From: Arthrobacter sp. ISL-30
Lineage (GTDB): Bacteria; Actinomycetota; Actinomycetes; Actinomycetales; Micrococcaceae
Length of the DNA stretch: 64,000 nucleotides
Reading direction: 5' to 3'
NCBI RefSeq assembly: GCF_018613855.1
Contig: NZ_JAGGPK010000028.1
Coordinates: 1 to 64,000, forward strand
Shown here: positions 17,489-26,539 of the stretch, piece after piece
Layout of the letters: each line of letters starts with the position of its first letter
How positions within the stretch are numbered: position 1 is the first letter of the stretch
Program-made: the position numbers and the translations under genes
Notes under the pieces: model-generated
Database searches by the model: none
Seen by the model: the letters and a program-made list of their open reading frames with translations, nothing else
What the model was told of the DNA's origin: nothing

Positions 17489-18346
17489 CTGGTAGCGGGA
17501 GCGGAACACCGAGAAGACTCCATATCCCATGAGACCGACGCCTACACCCATCAGCACCCAGACGCCGAACGGCTGTTCCAGGAAGGCCTTCAGGGCGGCA
17601 TCCAGCCCGCCTGACTGGGACGGGTCATGCCTGGCCGTGGCCACGATGACCAGCAGCCCGACTGCGAGGAGGGCCAGTCCCTTGGCGCAGTAGCCGAAAA
17701 CTCCCATAGCGGTGAAGGCCCTTCCGGCGTTTCCTGCCGGTTTTCCTCGGAGGGCCTTCTCGTACCGACGGGTCACCCCAAGAAAGCCATATACGCAGCC
17801 CGCAGCCAGCAGTCCTGCTCCCAGCGCATAGAGGAGGAAGGTTCCGGGAGTGCTGGCCATCATGTCCGCGCTGAAGGTCTGCGACTTTTCGCGGCTGTTG
17901 GTGGGCTGGCCATTGGCGAAGCTGTAGAACGTTCCGGCAGCGGCCCCAAAGAGCAGCGACTGCCCCGCGGCCTTGAGCTTCTTCTTCAGTTTCCGGGCGC
18001 CATGGGAGCCCTTCCAACCGAAAAAGACCTGGCTGGCCATGAAGGCGGCAAGGGCGGCGCAGGCCACGAAGCAGATCCAGAGGAGCAGGCTGCCGCCAGG
18101 GGTGGCGGCCAATTGCGCGACGGCTCCAGACTGGTCGGCCACACCGGCGCTGCCTCCCGCAATCCTCAGCGCGATGAGGCCGATAAAGAAATGGATGAGG
18201 CCGGTAGCGACGTACCCGGCGCGTGCCGCGGTGTGGAGCACTTTGGAATCAGCGGCATCCTCGACGGCGTCCTCAACGGCGCCTTCGACGCGGTCAGCTG
18301 CGCGTGCGGCACTCCCGTGATTTGGGTGATGCCGCTTCTTGGCCAC
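17480..18346 (-). CDS. DUF1206 integral membrane protein
   Basis: The 288-residue protein has three internal DUF1206-type modules, each a pair of membrane spans. Examples are LHTAARAGYVATGLIHFFIGLIALR, FSADMMASTPGTFLLYALGAGLLAAGCVYGFLGVTRRYEKA, and MGVFGYCAKGLALLAVGLLVIVATA with the closing PFGVWVLMGVGVGLMGYGVFSVFRSRY. This repeats a Gly-rich, six-helix layout. Function is unknown. GTG 18346 is preferred because GGGAGG lies 4 bases upstream; the reading frame continues upstream but without a ribosome site. It is divergent from the DUF503 gene. Confidence 0.85.
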   Translation of the reverse strand: MAKKRHHPNHGSAARAADRVEGAVEDAVEDAADSKVLHTAARAGYVATGLIHFFIGLIALRIAGGSAGVADQSGAVAQLAATPGGSLLLWICFVACAALAAFMASQVFFGWKGSHGARKLKKKLKAAGQSLLFGAAAGTFYSFANGQPTNSREKSQTFSADMMASTPGTFLLYALGAGLLAAGCVYGFLGVTRRYEKALRGKPAGNAGRAFTAMGVFGYCAKGLALLAVGLLVIVATARHDPSQSGGLDAALKAFLEQPFGVWVLMGVGVGLMGYGVFSVFRSRYQRL

Positions 18347-18445
18347 GAATCCTCCCTCGGATGCGCCGGAATGTTCCCATCTTGCCACCATCCGATACCG
18401 GAGGGGAGGGGCATCCAGACGGCGGGACCTCGCTACCATGGACGC

Positions 18446-18739
18446 ATGTGGATCGGATGGATCGAGTTCGACATCCTGTTGGGCGACGTGCACAGCCTCA
18501 AGGAAAAACGGTCTGTTGTGCGGCCCCTGCTCGCCGAATTGAAGCGTCGCTTCGAGGTATCGGTGGCGGAGGTGGGCAACCACGATCAATATCGCAGGAC
18601 CCAGCTTGGTGCGGGGCTCGTGGCCGCAGACCGGGGACATCTGGTCGAGGTGCTTGCCGCCGTCGAACATTTCGTGGCGGGACGGCCGGAAATCGAACTG
18701 CTAAGCGCCCGGCAACGAGAGATTCACAGCGAAGATTAA
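18446..18739 (+). CDS. DUF503 family protein (YlxP-like)
   Basis: The 97-residue ferredoxin-like-fold protein is of the DUF503 family. It begins MWIGWIEFDILLGDVHSLKEKRSVVRPLLAELKRRFEVSVAEVG, a family-defining block. Homologues are often near translation or ribosome-assembly genes, but the function is undetermined. It lacks the usual infB/rbfA neighbours here. The stop is followed directly by an unusually long perfect hairpin (18743-18803), shared with convergent purL. Confidence 0.85.
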   Translation: MWIGWIEFDILLGDVHSLKEKRSVVRPLLAELKRRFEVSVAEVGNHDQYRRTQLGAGLVAADRGHLVEVLAAVEHFVAGRPEIELLSARQREIHSED

Positions 18740-18742
18740 AGT

Positions 18743-18803
18743 AACGCGGGGTCACTTCCGGCCCATCCCAAGGGGATTTATGGGCCGGAAGTGACCCCGC
18801 GTT
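18743..18803. terminator. 24-bp perfect inverted repeat, bidirectional terminator or REP-like element
   Basis: Arms 18743-18766 and 18780-18803 are exact reverse complements over 24 bp, with a 13-base loop. Pairing continues after one mismatch through AAAG/CTTT. It sits between convergent DUF503 and purL genes. The stem is longer than a normal terminator needs, so it could be a copy of a dispersed intergenic repeat. Confidence 0.8.
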
Positions 18804-18820
18804 GCTTTAAGGAGTGGAGG

Positions 18821-21130
18821 CTAGCCGAAGTACTTCGGAAGGGTGGCCTCGTGCGCTTCGCGGAGCTCGTCCAGGGACAGGGCGTCCACACCGTTGATTT
18901 CCAGCTTGCCGCCGGCAGCGTCCACGACGCCGATCCGGAGGTGAGCAAAGCCGCGGGCCGTGCACATGTCCTTGAAGCGAACTTCCTCAGAGCGCGGGAC
19001 GGCCACGATGGCCCTGCCCTGCGACTCGGAGAACAGCGCCGTGAACAAGTCCACGCCGTCGCGCTCCTGCAGTTCCTCCAGCGCGATCCGGGCACCCACG
19101 CCGTAGCGCAGCGAGGACTCCACGAGGGCTGCCGCAAGTCCGCCTTCGGAGAGGTCGTGCGCGGCGTCGATCATGCCGTCACGGGAGGCATTTATAAGGA
19201 TCTCGCCCAGCGCGCGTTCGGCGGCGAGGTCAACCTTCGGCGGCAACCCACCAAGGTGTCCACGCAAGTTGGACCATTCCGAACCGTCCAGTTCTGCTGC
19301 CGTCGTGCCGAGCAGGTAAATGGCCTGGCCGTCCTCACGCCAGCCCGACGGCGTGCGGCGGGCGACGTCGTCGAGCTTGCCCAGCACGGCGACCACAGGG
19401 GATGGGTGGATGGGAGTGGTACCGGTCTGGTTGTAGAGCGATACGTTGCCGCCGGTGACCGGGATGCCCAGGACCATGCAGGCGTCGGAAAGGCCTCGGA
19501 TAGCCTCGGCCAACTGCCACATCACGTCCGGATCCTCGGGTGAGCCGAAGTTCAGGCAGTCGCTGACGGCCATCGGCACGGCGCCGGAGGTGGCCACGTT
19601 GCGGTAGGCCTCCGCCAGCGCGAGCTGTGCGCCATGGTAGGGATCGAGGTAGGTGTAGCGGCCGTTGGCGTCGGTGGCCAGGGCCACGCCCAAGCCTGTT
19701 TCCTCGTCCACGCGGACCACTCCGGCGTCGTCGGGGAACGCCATGGAGGTGTTTCCGCCAACGTAGCGGTCGTATTGGTTGGTGATCCAGGACTTGTCGC
19801 ACATGTTGGGCGAGGCAACGAGTTCGGTGACAGCAGCGGACATTTCCGCCGGTGTGGAAGGACGGCCTGCGTCCTGCACGGAACCGGTGAAGACATCGGC
19901 CTGCACGGCATCCTGCCATTCCGGGCGGGCATATGGGCGGTCGTAGACCGGACCGTCGTGGGCCACGGTGCGCGGGTCGACGTCGACGATGACCTCGCCT
20001 TCCCAGGTGATGATCAGGCGGCCGGTATCAGTCACCTCGCCCAGCCACGAGTACTCCACAGCCCACTTGTCCATCACGGCTTCGAAGGCGGCAATGTTCT
20101 CGGGCGTGACCACGGCCATCATGCGTTCCTGTGACTCGGACATCAGGATCTCGCCCGGGGTCAGGGTGGGGTCCCGCAGCAGGACGGAAGTGAGTTCAAC
20201 TTCCATGCCGCCGTCACCATTGGAGGCGAGCTCCGAGGTGGCGCAGGAGATACCGGCGGCGCCGAGGTCCTGGATGCCCTCAACCAGCGATCCCTTGAAC
20301 AGCTCGAGGCAGCATTCGATCAGGACCTTCTCAGCGAAGGGGTCGCCTACCTGAACGGCGGGGCGCTTGGAGGGCTTGGTGTCGTCGAAGGACTCCGAGG
20401 CCAAAACCGAAGCGCCGCCGATGCCGTCGCCGCCGGTGCGGGCGCCGAACAGCACTACCTTGTTGCCCTTTCCGGACGCATTGGCCAGGCGGATGTCTTC
20501 GTGGCGCATCACGCCGACGGCCAGCGCGTTTACCAGCGGATTGCCCTGGTACACAGAGTCGAAGACCATTTCGCCGCCGATGTTGGGCAGGCCCAGGCAG
20601 TTGCCGTAGCCGCCGATGCCAGCCACGGCGCCGTGCATAACGCGGGCGGTGTCCGGGTGGTCGATGGCACCGAAGCGCAGCGGATCCATGACGGCCACGG
20701 GACGGGCGCCCATGGAGATGATGTCACGGACAATGCCGCCGATGCCGGTGGCAGCACCCTGGTACGGCTCCACGAACGACGGCGAGTTGTGTGACTCGAT
20801 CTTGAAGGTCACGGCCCAGCCGTCACCCAGGTTGGTCACGCCGGCGTTCTCGCCGATGCCAACGAGCATGTCCTTCTTCATCTCGTCCGTCACCTTCTCG
20901 CCGAACTGGCGCAGGTGGTTCTTGGAGGACTTGTAGGAGCAGTGCTCGCTCCACATCACGGAGTACATGGCGAGCTCGGCCCCTGTGGGGCGGCGGCCCA
21001 AAACCTTCACAATCTCATCGAACTCATTCCGCTTCAGGCCCAGTTCGGCCCAGGGGAGTTCGGTGTCCGGCGTCTTGGCCGCGTTCTCGACGGTGTCGAT
21101 GTTGAACTTCTTGGTGGTTTCGATGCTCAC
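18821..21130 (-). CDS. purL: Phosphoribosylformylglycinamidine synthase subunit PurL
   Basis: This is the synthetase subunit of the three-part FGAM synthase (purine step 4), using ATP and PurQ-derived ammonia on FGAR. At 769 residues it is the small PurL typical of Gram-positive bacteria. Visible signatures are [16 protein letters not shown], the Gly-rich [28 protein letters not shown], and the repeated AIRS-type half with [10 protein letters not shown]. The start overlaps the purQ stop by four bases on the minus strand, so purS-purQ-purL is one translationally coupled operon. Confidence 0.97.
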   Translation of the reverse strand: MSIETTKKFNIDTVENAAKTPDTELPWAELGLKRNEFDEIVKVLGRRPTGAELAMYSVMWSEHCSYKSSKNHLRQFGEKVTDEMKKDMLVGIGENAGVTNLGDGWAVTFKIESHNSPSFVEPYQGAATGIGGIVRDIISMGARPVAVMDPLRFGAIDHPDTARVMHGAVAGIGGYGNCLGLPNIGGEMVFDSVYQGNPLVNALAVGVMRHEDIRLANASGKGNKVVLFGARTGGDGIGGASVLASESFDDTKPSKRPAVQVGDPFAEKVLIECCLELFKGSLVEGIQDLGAAGISCATSELASNGDGGMEVELTSVLLRDPTLTPGEILMSESQERMMAVVTPENIAAFEAVMDKWAVEYSWLGEVTDTGRLIITWEGEVIVDVDPRTVAHDGPVYDRPYARPEWQDAVQADVFTGSVQDAGRPSTPAEMSAAVTELVASPNMCDKSWITNQYDRYVGGNTSMAFPDDAGVVRVDEETGLGVALATDANGRYTYLDPYHGAQLALAEAYRNVATSGAVPMAVSDCLNFGSPEDPDVMWQLAEAIRGLSDACMVLGIPVTGGNVSLYNQTGTTPIHPSPVVAVLGKLDDVARRTPSGWREDGQAIYLLGTTAAELDGSEWSNLRGHLGGLPPKVDLAAERALGEILINASRDGMIDAAHDLSEGGLAAALVESSLRYGVGARIALEELQERDGVDLFTALFSESQGRAIVAVPRSEEVRFKDMCTARGFAHLRIGVVDAAGGKLEINGVDALSLDELREAHEATLPKYFG

Positions 21131-21924
21131 TTGGCGCCTCCCACGAGCTTGTTGAGGACGGAGGTGAAGAAGCCCAGGCCGTCGGTGTCGGTGCCGCCGT
21201 TTCCGGCGGAGCCGGACAACCCAGATCCAGGTCCGAAGCCCACCTCTACTGCATGTTCCGGGTGCGGCATGAGGCCCACCACGTTGCCCGCGGAGTTGGA
21301 GATGCCGGCGATGTCGCGGCGCGAACCGTTCGGGTTAAAGCCGACATAGCGGAATACCACGCGACCCTCTGCCTCGAGGGCATCCAGGGTCTTCTCGTCG
21401 GCAATGTACTGGCCGTCCTGGTTCTTCAGGGGGATGGTGATTTCCTGGCCGGCGTCGTAATCGCCGGTCCAGTCCGTCGAGTTGTTCTCCACACGCAGCA
21501 CCTGATCGCGGCAGATGAACTTCAGGTGGTCGTTCTTGATCATCGAGCCGGGCAGCAGGTGTGACTCAGTCAGGATCTGGAAGCCATTGCAGATACCCAA
21601 CACGGGAAGCTTCGCGTCGGAGTTTGCGGCATCGATGATTTTGGACATGAGCGGCGCAAAGCGGGCAATAGCCCCGGCACGCAGGTAGTCACCGTAGGAG
21701 AAGCCTCCCGGGATGACGACGGCGTCGACGTCGCCGAGTTGGGTGTCGGCGTGCCAGAGCGGGACGGGGGTGCCGCCTGCCAGCCGGACTGCGCGGGCGG
21801 CGTCGCGGTCGTCCAAGGTGCCGGGGAAGGTGACGACGCCGATGCGGGCGCCAGCGAGCCCGCGAGCACCAGAAGCGTGCGCAGCGACAGCCGCGGCCTC
21901 GCCGATCAGGGGAAGGTCAGTCAT
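21127..21924 (-). CDS. purQ: FGAM synthase glutaminase subunit PurQ
   Basis: This class I glutamine amidotransferase supplies ammonia to PurL. The core starts at [20 protein letters not shown], the nucleophile Cys lies in VLGICNGFQ, and the His-Glu pair lies in [10 protein letters not shown] start at ATG 21924, one base after the purS stop, giving 265 residues. This includes an N-terminal extension of about 26 Ala-rich residues before the usual PurQ start, and a 20-residue Gly/Ser-rich tail ([16 protein letters not shown]). Both lie outside the catalytic core. Confidence 0.95.
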   Translation of the reverse strand: MTDLPLIGEAAAVAAHASGARGLAGARIGVVTFPGTLDDRDAARAVRLAGGTPVPLWHADTQLGDVDAVVIPGGFSYGDYLRAGAIARFAPLMSKIIDAANSDAKLPVLGICNGFQILTESHLLPGSMIKNDHLKFICRDQVLRVENNSTDWTGDYDAGQEITIPLKNQDGQYIADEKTLDALEAEGRVVFRYVGFNPNGSRRDIAGISNSAGNVVGLMPHPEHAVEVGFGPGSGLSGSAGNGGTDTDGLGFFTSVLNKLVGGAK

Positions 21925-21925
21925 G

Positions 21926-22177
21926 TCAGGCCTCGACGACCTCGACGTTGACGACATCTTCGATCACGGGGTTGGAGAGCAGGGTCTCTGCGGCTTCGCG
22001 TGCCTGTGCCAGGATGGCGTCGGTCACCTCCCCGTCGACCGTCAGTTCGAAGCGCTTGCCCTGGCGGACAGCGCTGAATCCGTTGAAGCCCAGGCGGGGC
22101 AGCGCGCCCACGATGGCCTTCCCCTGCGGGTCCAGAATCTCGGGCTTGGGCATGACGTCGACGACGATCCGGGGCAT
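21926..22177 (-). CDS. purS: FGAM synthase subunit PurS
   Basis: The 83-residue small subunit bridges PurQ and PurL in the FGAM synthase complex. It reads [42 protein letters not shown], the characteristic PurS fold. It is first in the purSQL operon on the minus strand and is followed one base later by purQ. A 262-base region separates it from the divergent small gene at 22440. That region should hold the operon promoter, but I see no clear PurR-like operator. Confidence 0.95.
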   Translation of the reverse strand: MPRIVVDVMPKPEILDPQGKAIVGALPRLGFNGFSAVRQGKRFELTVDGEVTDAILAQAREAAETLLSNPVIEDVVNVEVVEA

Positions 22178-22439
22178 CCGGCAACTCCTGTGCGTGAGCG
22201 TTGGTTAAACCTTGGTTGAAGGCTGCCGCGGAGGTGCCGTCTCACGCCGTTCACTGCATCCAAACAGTGTTGAGGAACAGTGTTCAAACAGAATGAGGGG
22301 GCGCTCCGCGAGCTTGCATCCCCCATTCTACCGGCCCGTGCGCCCCATACCGCATTCGCCCCCTCAGGGGGAAGCAAGCCGGTGGGTGCGTCGCGAAAAC
22401 ACTGTGGTCCCGCGCGTCCTGCATCACTAGGATTACGGC

Positions 22440-22625
22440 ATGGCCGAGAAGGGAAAATCCGTTGTGCTGCCTGTGGTAGTTGCCGCCGTTTTTGCCGGGC
22501 TGGGGCGGATGGTGGTGCAGAAAATCAAGGCGGATCGAGCGGCGAAGGAAAACCGCATCTCCGTACATCTCGATGAATCCATTCGCGCCAGGATCAGTGA
22601 CGCCATAAGGCATCGGCACGGCTGA
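22440..22625 (+). CDS. Small hypothetical protein with one membrane segment
   Basis: The 61-residue protein begins MAEKGKSVVLPVVVAAVFAGLGRMVVQKIKADR, a hydrophobic stretch (about 8-23) that could insert in the membrane. A basic and acidic helical tail follows. GGAT lies 6-7 bases before the ATG, a moderate ribosome site. It is divergent from purS, and I recognise no family. Confidence 0.5.
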   Translation: MAEKGKSVVLPVVVAAVFAGLGRMVVQKIKADRAAKENRISVHLDESIRARISDAIRHRHG

Positions 22626-22729
22626 AGGCGGGGCTCAGAGCACAGTCAAAAGAGCACAGCTGTTATCCATGAGGTGGCTGCTTCCTAAAATGCGGTTTCA
22701 ATTCCCTTTAGTGCCAACTTTGTTTTTAG

Positions 22730-22770
22730 ATATGACAACTTCGAAAACAAACTTATGAAATATGTCATAT
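22730..22770. promoter_or_regulatory. AT-rich inverted repeat upstream of subtilase gene
   Basis: ATATGACA (22730-22737) and TGTCATAT (22763-22770) form perfect 8-bp arms around a 25-base AT-rich spacer containing TTCGAA. A TATAAA at 22791-22796 could be a -10 box. The region is much more AT-rich than its surroundings, consistent with a regulated promoter for the protease. Confidence 0.45.
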
Positions 22771-22897
22771 TGATCCTCCGCTCGGTACTGTATAAATCCA
22801 CACTGGATCTCCGCCGGCCTGGCATGACCTGTCGCGGCTGCGGTCCCGGTTCTCCGGACAGCGTGCCCGGATTGCGCTGATGAGAGGTCGATCACCT

Positions 22898-25800
22898 GTG
22901 AAATCACATGGACGATGCTTCATTCCACGAATGGCGCTTCGGAAGGCTGCAGCTTTGGCAGCAGGAATTCCGCTGCTTCTGACTTCCCTTGCCCTCGCCC
23001 CTGCACACGCAGTCCCCGCGACCCCCGCAAGCCCTGCATATACAGTCCACGCGACCCCCGCAAGCCTTTCCAACGTGCCGGCTCGGAAGAGCATCGACCC
23101 CAGGAACTATCCGGACGGACGCTACATCGTGGTCCTGGCTGAAAAGCCGGCCGCCACGTACGACGGCGGGAGGCCCGGTTTCCCGGCGACCAAACCGGCA
23201 CCGGGCAGGAAGCTCAATTCCGCAGAACCTGAGGTCCAGCAATACAGGGCGCACCTCCAGCACAACCAGCAGGAACTGTCCAGGAAGCAGAACATCCAGA
23301 TCAAGCGCACTTATACGGCTGCGCTTAACGGTTTCAGTGCAGCCCTGTCCCCAGAGCAGGCCGTGGAGTTGGCCAAGGACCCGGCAGTGCTGCTTGTGGC
23401 TCCGGATACAGAGCTCGCTCCCGACTATCCCAGCACCGACTTCCTTAAGCTCAGCGGACCGAACGGGTCCTGGAACACCGCGTTCGGCGGTCAGGAGAAT
23501 GCCGGCAAGGGGACGGTAGTTGGCGTAATCGACACCGGCTACACACCTTCCAGTCCGTTCTTCACCGGGGAACCTGCCCAGCCCCTCACCGGGGAACCCC
23601 AAGTGGGCGTCCCCTACCGTACGGATAACGGCCGGATCGCGATGTTGAAGGCGGACGGCGAGACGTTCACCGGGCAATGCCAGGCGGGCGAGGGCTTTGA
23701 TGGCACTGCCTGTAACTCCAAGATCCTCGGTGCCCGCTACTTCGCGGATGCCTTCATGGAGGTTGTTCCGGAGGAGAACCGGTCCCCGCTCGAAGTCATT
23801 TCCCCGGTCGACGTCGACAGTCACGGCACGCATACGGCCAGCACCGCGGCGGGTAATGCCAACATTGAGGCTTTCGTGGACGGACGCAGCTTCGGTCTGA
23901 CCAGCGGCGTGGCGCCGGCGGCAAAGATCGCCGTCTACAAGATCTGCTGGGAAGACAATGACCCCAACAGCGGCGGATGCTACTCCTCGGCTGCAGTGGA
24001 AGCTATTGAGCAGGCGTACCTCGACGGCGTCGACGTCCTGAACTATTCCATCTCCGGGTCCACTACTACTACCGTCGACCCCGTCTCGCTGGCCTTTCTT
24101 TCTGCCGTTTCCACCGGCATCTTCGTGGCCACGTCCGCCGGGAACTCAGGCCCGGCGGCCAGCACGGTTAACCACGGTGCTCCCTGGCTGGCCACTGTGG
24201 CTGCCAGCAGTTTCTCCCAGGAGCTCCAAGGGACTGTGGAATTTTCGGATGGCAGCAAGTTCCGCGGAGCCAGCATCATGAAGAGTGAAGTTGCAGGGGC
24301 AGGAGTAGTCTTGTCCGTCAACGCCGCTTCGGGGGCCGGAAACGCGGCACTATGCGCACCGGGAAGCCTTGATCCGGCCAGGATTGCCGGGAAAGTGGTG
24401 GTTTGCGACCGGGGCGTAGTGGATAGGGTGGCCAAGAGCGCGGAAGTGGCCCGGGGTGGCGGTGTTGGCATGATCCTGGTCAACCTCACCCAGTCGTCGC
24501 TGGACGCTGACAAGCATGCCGTGCCCACCGTCCACGTCAATCCTCCAGACACGCAGGCAATCAAGGACAAGGTGGCTGCGAATCCCGGCATCACTGTCTC
24601 GTTGCTGGATTCCGACATTACGGGCCTTCCTCTGGAGGCGCAGCCGCAGATTGCCGGATTCTCCTCACGCGGACCGCTGCTCGCCACGGATTCGGATCTC
24701 CTCAAACCTGACGTCGCCGCACCAGGTGTCGCAGTATTGGCCGGTGTTTCGCCGCTGGCCACGGGTGGGGACCAATTCGGCTTCATGTCCGGTACCTCAA
24801 TGGCATCGCCACATGTTGCGGGCCTTGCGGCGCTGATCCTTGGCCGCAATCCGCAATGGTCTCCAGCCGCTCTTAAATCGGCAATGATGACCACCGCCTC
24901 CGACGTCATGCTCGCAGACGGCAACAAGGACACCAACGTCCTGGCCACCGGCGCGGGACAGATGGACCCGAGCCGGGTCCTGGATCCGGGCCTGATCTAC
25001 GACGCCGGGATTGAGGACTACCTCAAGTTCATCCAAGGCACTGGGGTGGATCTCGGAATGGAGGGCCTGGGGAGCACGCTGCCACGGAACATGAACGTGC
25101 CGTCCTTCTCACTCGGAAACCTGACGGGCAAGGCCGAAGTGACCCGCACGGTAACGGCTTTGACCCCAGGAATGTACCGCGTCAAGGCCAGTGTTCCCGG
25201 AATCCAAGTCTCCGTATCGCCGTCGGTCCTCAATTTCAACGCTGCCGGTGACAAGCGCAATTTCAAAGTGACCTTTGAGAACCAAGGCGCTGAGCTTGGC
25301 AAGTTCACCATGGGATCCCTGACCTGGGAAGGCGCCGGCCAGGCGGTCACCTCGCCCATCGCTGTCCGTCCGCAATCCCTGGTGGCGCCGACGAACGTGG
25401 CCTTCTCCTCACGGGATGGGTCCGGTTCGGGGGAGATTCCAATTGTTTCCGGCTCGTCAGCTCCGACAAGCGTTACTGTTGACGGGCTTTCGAAGGCGGA
25501 TTCCTCCGAAATCGAATTGGTACCCGGGCCCTTTTCCGCCACGGCTGACGCTTCCAATTTCAGTAAGTCCGCCGAGGTTCCCGCGGACACGCCGCTAGCC
25601 AGGTTCTCCGTGATTTCCACAGACGAAACGGCCGATTTCGACATGGTGGTACTGACGCCGACGGGCGCCCAACTTGTATCGGCCACGGGGGCCGCGAGTG
25701 AGGCAGTAACTATCGAAAAGCCCGCAGCCGGCACGTACAGAATCTACGTCAACCTGTATGCCAGCCCCGACAACCGGCCCACCAAGGCACGAGTCGATGC

Positions 25801-26101
25801 AGCTGTCCTCGGTGCCAATCAGGGCAACGCGACAGTGACCCCCAACCCCATCGCCTTGCCAAACGGTAAAAAGGGCAAGATCTCTTTCTCATGGAGCGAT
25901 CTCCAGCCGGGATCCTATTTAGGGCGCCTCAGCTATCAGGGAGCGAGTGCGGCAACCTTCGTCAGCGTCAATATTTCCGGGGATACGGTGGCTGTGCTTC
26001 CACCGGCCGAGGCGGAGCCCGACGAGGGCGGCTCCAAGCCAAGGAAGGAACCGCGGCTTCGGGACGACGTTCCCAGGACGAACCCGAGCCAAGGTAGTTG
26101 A
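22898..26101 (+). CDS. Large secreted subtilisin-like serine protease (S8)
   Basis: The product has about 1067 residues. A signal peptide (basic start, LAAGIPLLLTSLALAPAHA core) is followed by an I9-type propeptide (YIVVLAEKPA...KRTYTAALNGFSAAL) and a subtilase domain. Asp is in VVGVIDTGYTPS, His in DSHGTHTASTAAG and Ser in SGTSMASPHVAGL. A protease-associated insert (CAPGSLDPARIAGKVVVCDRG) lies between His and Ser, as in plant and actinobacterial subtilases. The C-terminal 350 residues form Fn3-like modules and end in a charged tail without a sorting motif. GTG 22898 has GAGAGG upstream; ATG 22880 is also possible. Two SSI-like inhibitor genes lie just beyond. Confidence 0.92.
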   Translation: MKSHGRCFIPRMALRKAAALAAGIPLLLTSLALAPAHAVPATPASPAYTVHATPASLSNVPARKSIDPRNYPDGRYIVVLAEKPAATYDGGRPGFPATKPAPGRKLNSAEPEVQQYRAHLQHNQQELSRKQNIQIKRTYTAALNGFSAALSPEQAVELAKDPAVLLVAPDTELAPDYPSTDFLKLSGPNGSWNTAFGGQENAGKGTVVGVIDTGYTPSSPFFTGEPAQPLTGEPQVGVPYRTDNGRIAMLKADGETFTGQCQAGEGFDGTACNSKILGARYFADAFMEVVPEENRSPLEVISPVDVDSHGTHTASTAAGNANIEAFVDGRSFGLTSGVAPAAKIAVYKICWEDNDPNSGGCYSSAAVEAIEQAYLDGVDVLNYSISGSTTTTVDPVSLAFLSAVSTGIFVATSAGNSGPAASTVNHGAPWLATVAASSFSQELQGTVEFSDGSKFRGASIMKSEVAGAGVVLSVNAASGAGNAALCAPGSLDPARIAGKVVVCDRGVVDRVAKSAEVARGGGVGMILVNLTQSSLDADKHAVPTVHVNPPDTQAIKDKVAANPGITVSLLDSDITGLPLEAQPQIAGFSSRGPLLATDSDLLKPDVAAPGVAVLAGVSPLATGGDQFGFMSGTSMASPHVAGLAALILGRNPQWSPAALKSAMMTTASDVMLADGNKDTNVLATGAGQMDPSRVLDPGLIYDAGIEDYLKFIQGTGVDLGMEGLGSTLPRNMNVPSFSLGNLTGKAEVTRTVTALTPGMYRVKASVPGIQVSVSPSVLNFNAAGDKRNFKVTFENQGAELGKFTMGSLTWEGAGQAVTSPIAVRPQSLVAPTNVAFSSRDGSGSGEIPIVSGSSAPTSVTVDGLSKADSSEIELVPGPFSATADASNFSKSAEVPADTPLARFSVISTDETADFDMVVLTPTGAQLVSATGAASEAVTIEKPAAGTYRIYVNLYASPDNRPTKARVDAAVLGANQGNATVTPNPIALPNGKKGKISFSWSDLQPGSYLGRLSYQGASAATFVSVNISGDTVAVLPPAEAEPDEGGSKPRKEPRLRDDVPRTNPSQGS

Positions 26102-26121
26102 ACAGCTTTGGTTGGTAACGT

Positions 26122-26505
26122 TTAGCTGTTTCCCTCCGCGCCACCCCAGGCACCGCCCATTCCACCCAGGAGCGGTGCCATGGTCTTCCAGCGGGCGATC
26201 TCACAGCCATCCGTACGGCTGAAATGGCTGGACACAGGTCGGCCATGGAACCAGCCGCTGACAACGGCAACCTGAGGTCCGCCGTACTGCTGGGTGCAGA
26301 TCCTGTCCGGCCGCGGTTCCGGGAAGAAAATCTCTTCGCCGAAGCGTTCGACGGCGGCGAGGGCTGCGGGCGCGTCCGGAACCGTTGATCCCGGAGCGAC
26401 CATGCCGTTGCTGCCCAGGAGCACGAACATGATGCCCTCTGCTTCCGGGGACTCGCTGAGCTCAACGGTCAGATCGATATCGTACTGTCCGTCCCTGAAT
26501 TCCAT
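26122..26505 (-). CDS. Leaderless subtilisin-inhibitor-like (SSI family) protein
   Basis: The 127-residue protein has no signal peptide (MEFRDGQYDIDLTVEL). Its C-terminal half matches the Streptomyces subtilisin inhibitor layout: Cys70-TQQYGGP...Cys101, a 31-residue spacing like SSI Cys71-Cys101. By alignment to SSI, the reactive P1 residue would be Gln72. The first SSI disulfide is absent; the paralogue's Cys87 and Cys105 align with Gly31 and Ala47 here. GGAGAGG precedes the ATG. It is the last gene of the three-gene minus-strand unit and ends 21 bases from the subtilase stop. SSI family membership is by eye; function as an intracellular inhibitor is inference. Confidence 0.62.
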   Translation of the reverse strand: MEFRDGQYDIDLTVELSESPEAEGIMFVLLGSNGMVAPGSTVPDAPAALAAVERFGEEIFFPEPRPDRICTQQYGGPQVAVVSGWFHGRPVSSHFSRTDGCEIARWKTMAPLLGGMGGAWGGAEGNS

Positions 26506-26539
26506 TTGTGCCTCTCCTCGCCCTTCATCGCTCCGTGCT

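Noticed and set aside
26101..26130. AACAGCT/AGCTGTT hairpin between subtilase and SSI genes as a terminator
   Set aside because: The arms are only 7 bp with a 16-base loop and no T-run. It may be coincidental, as both stops fall within it.
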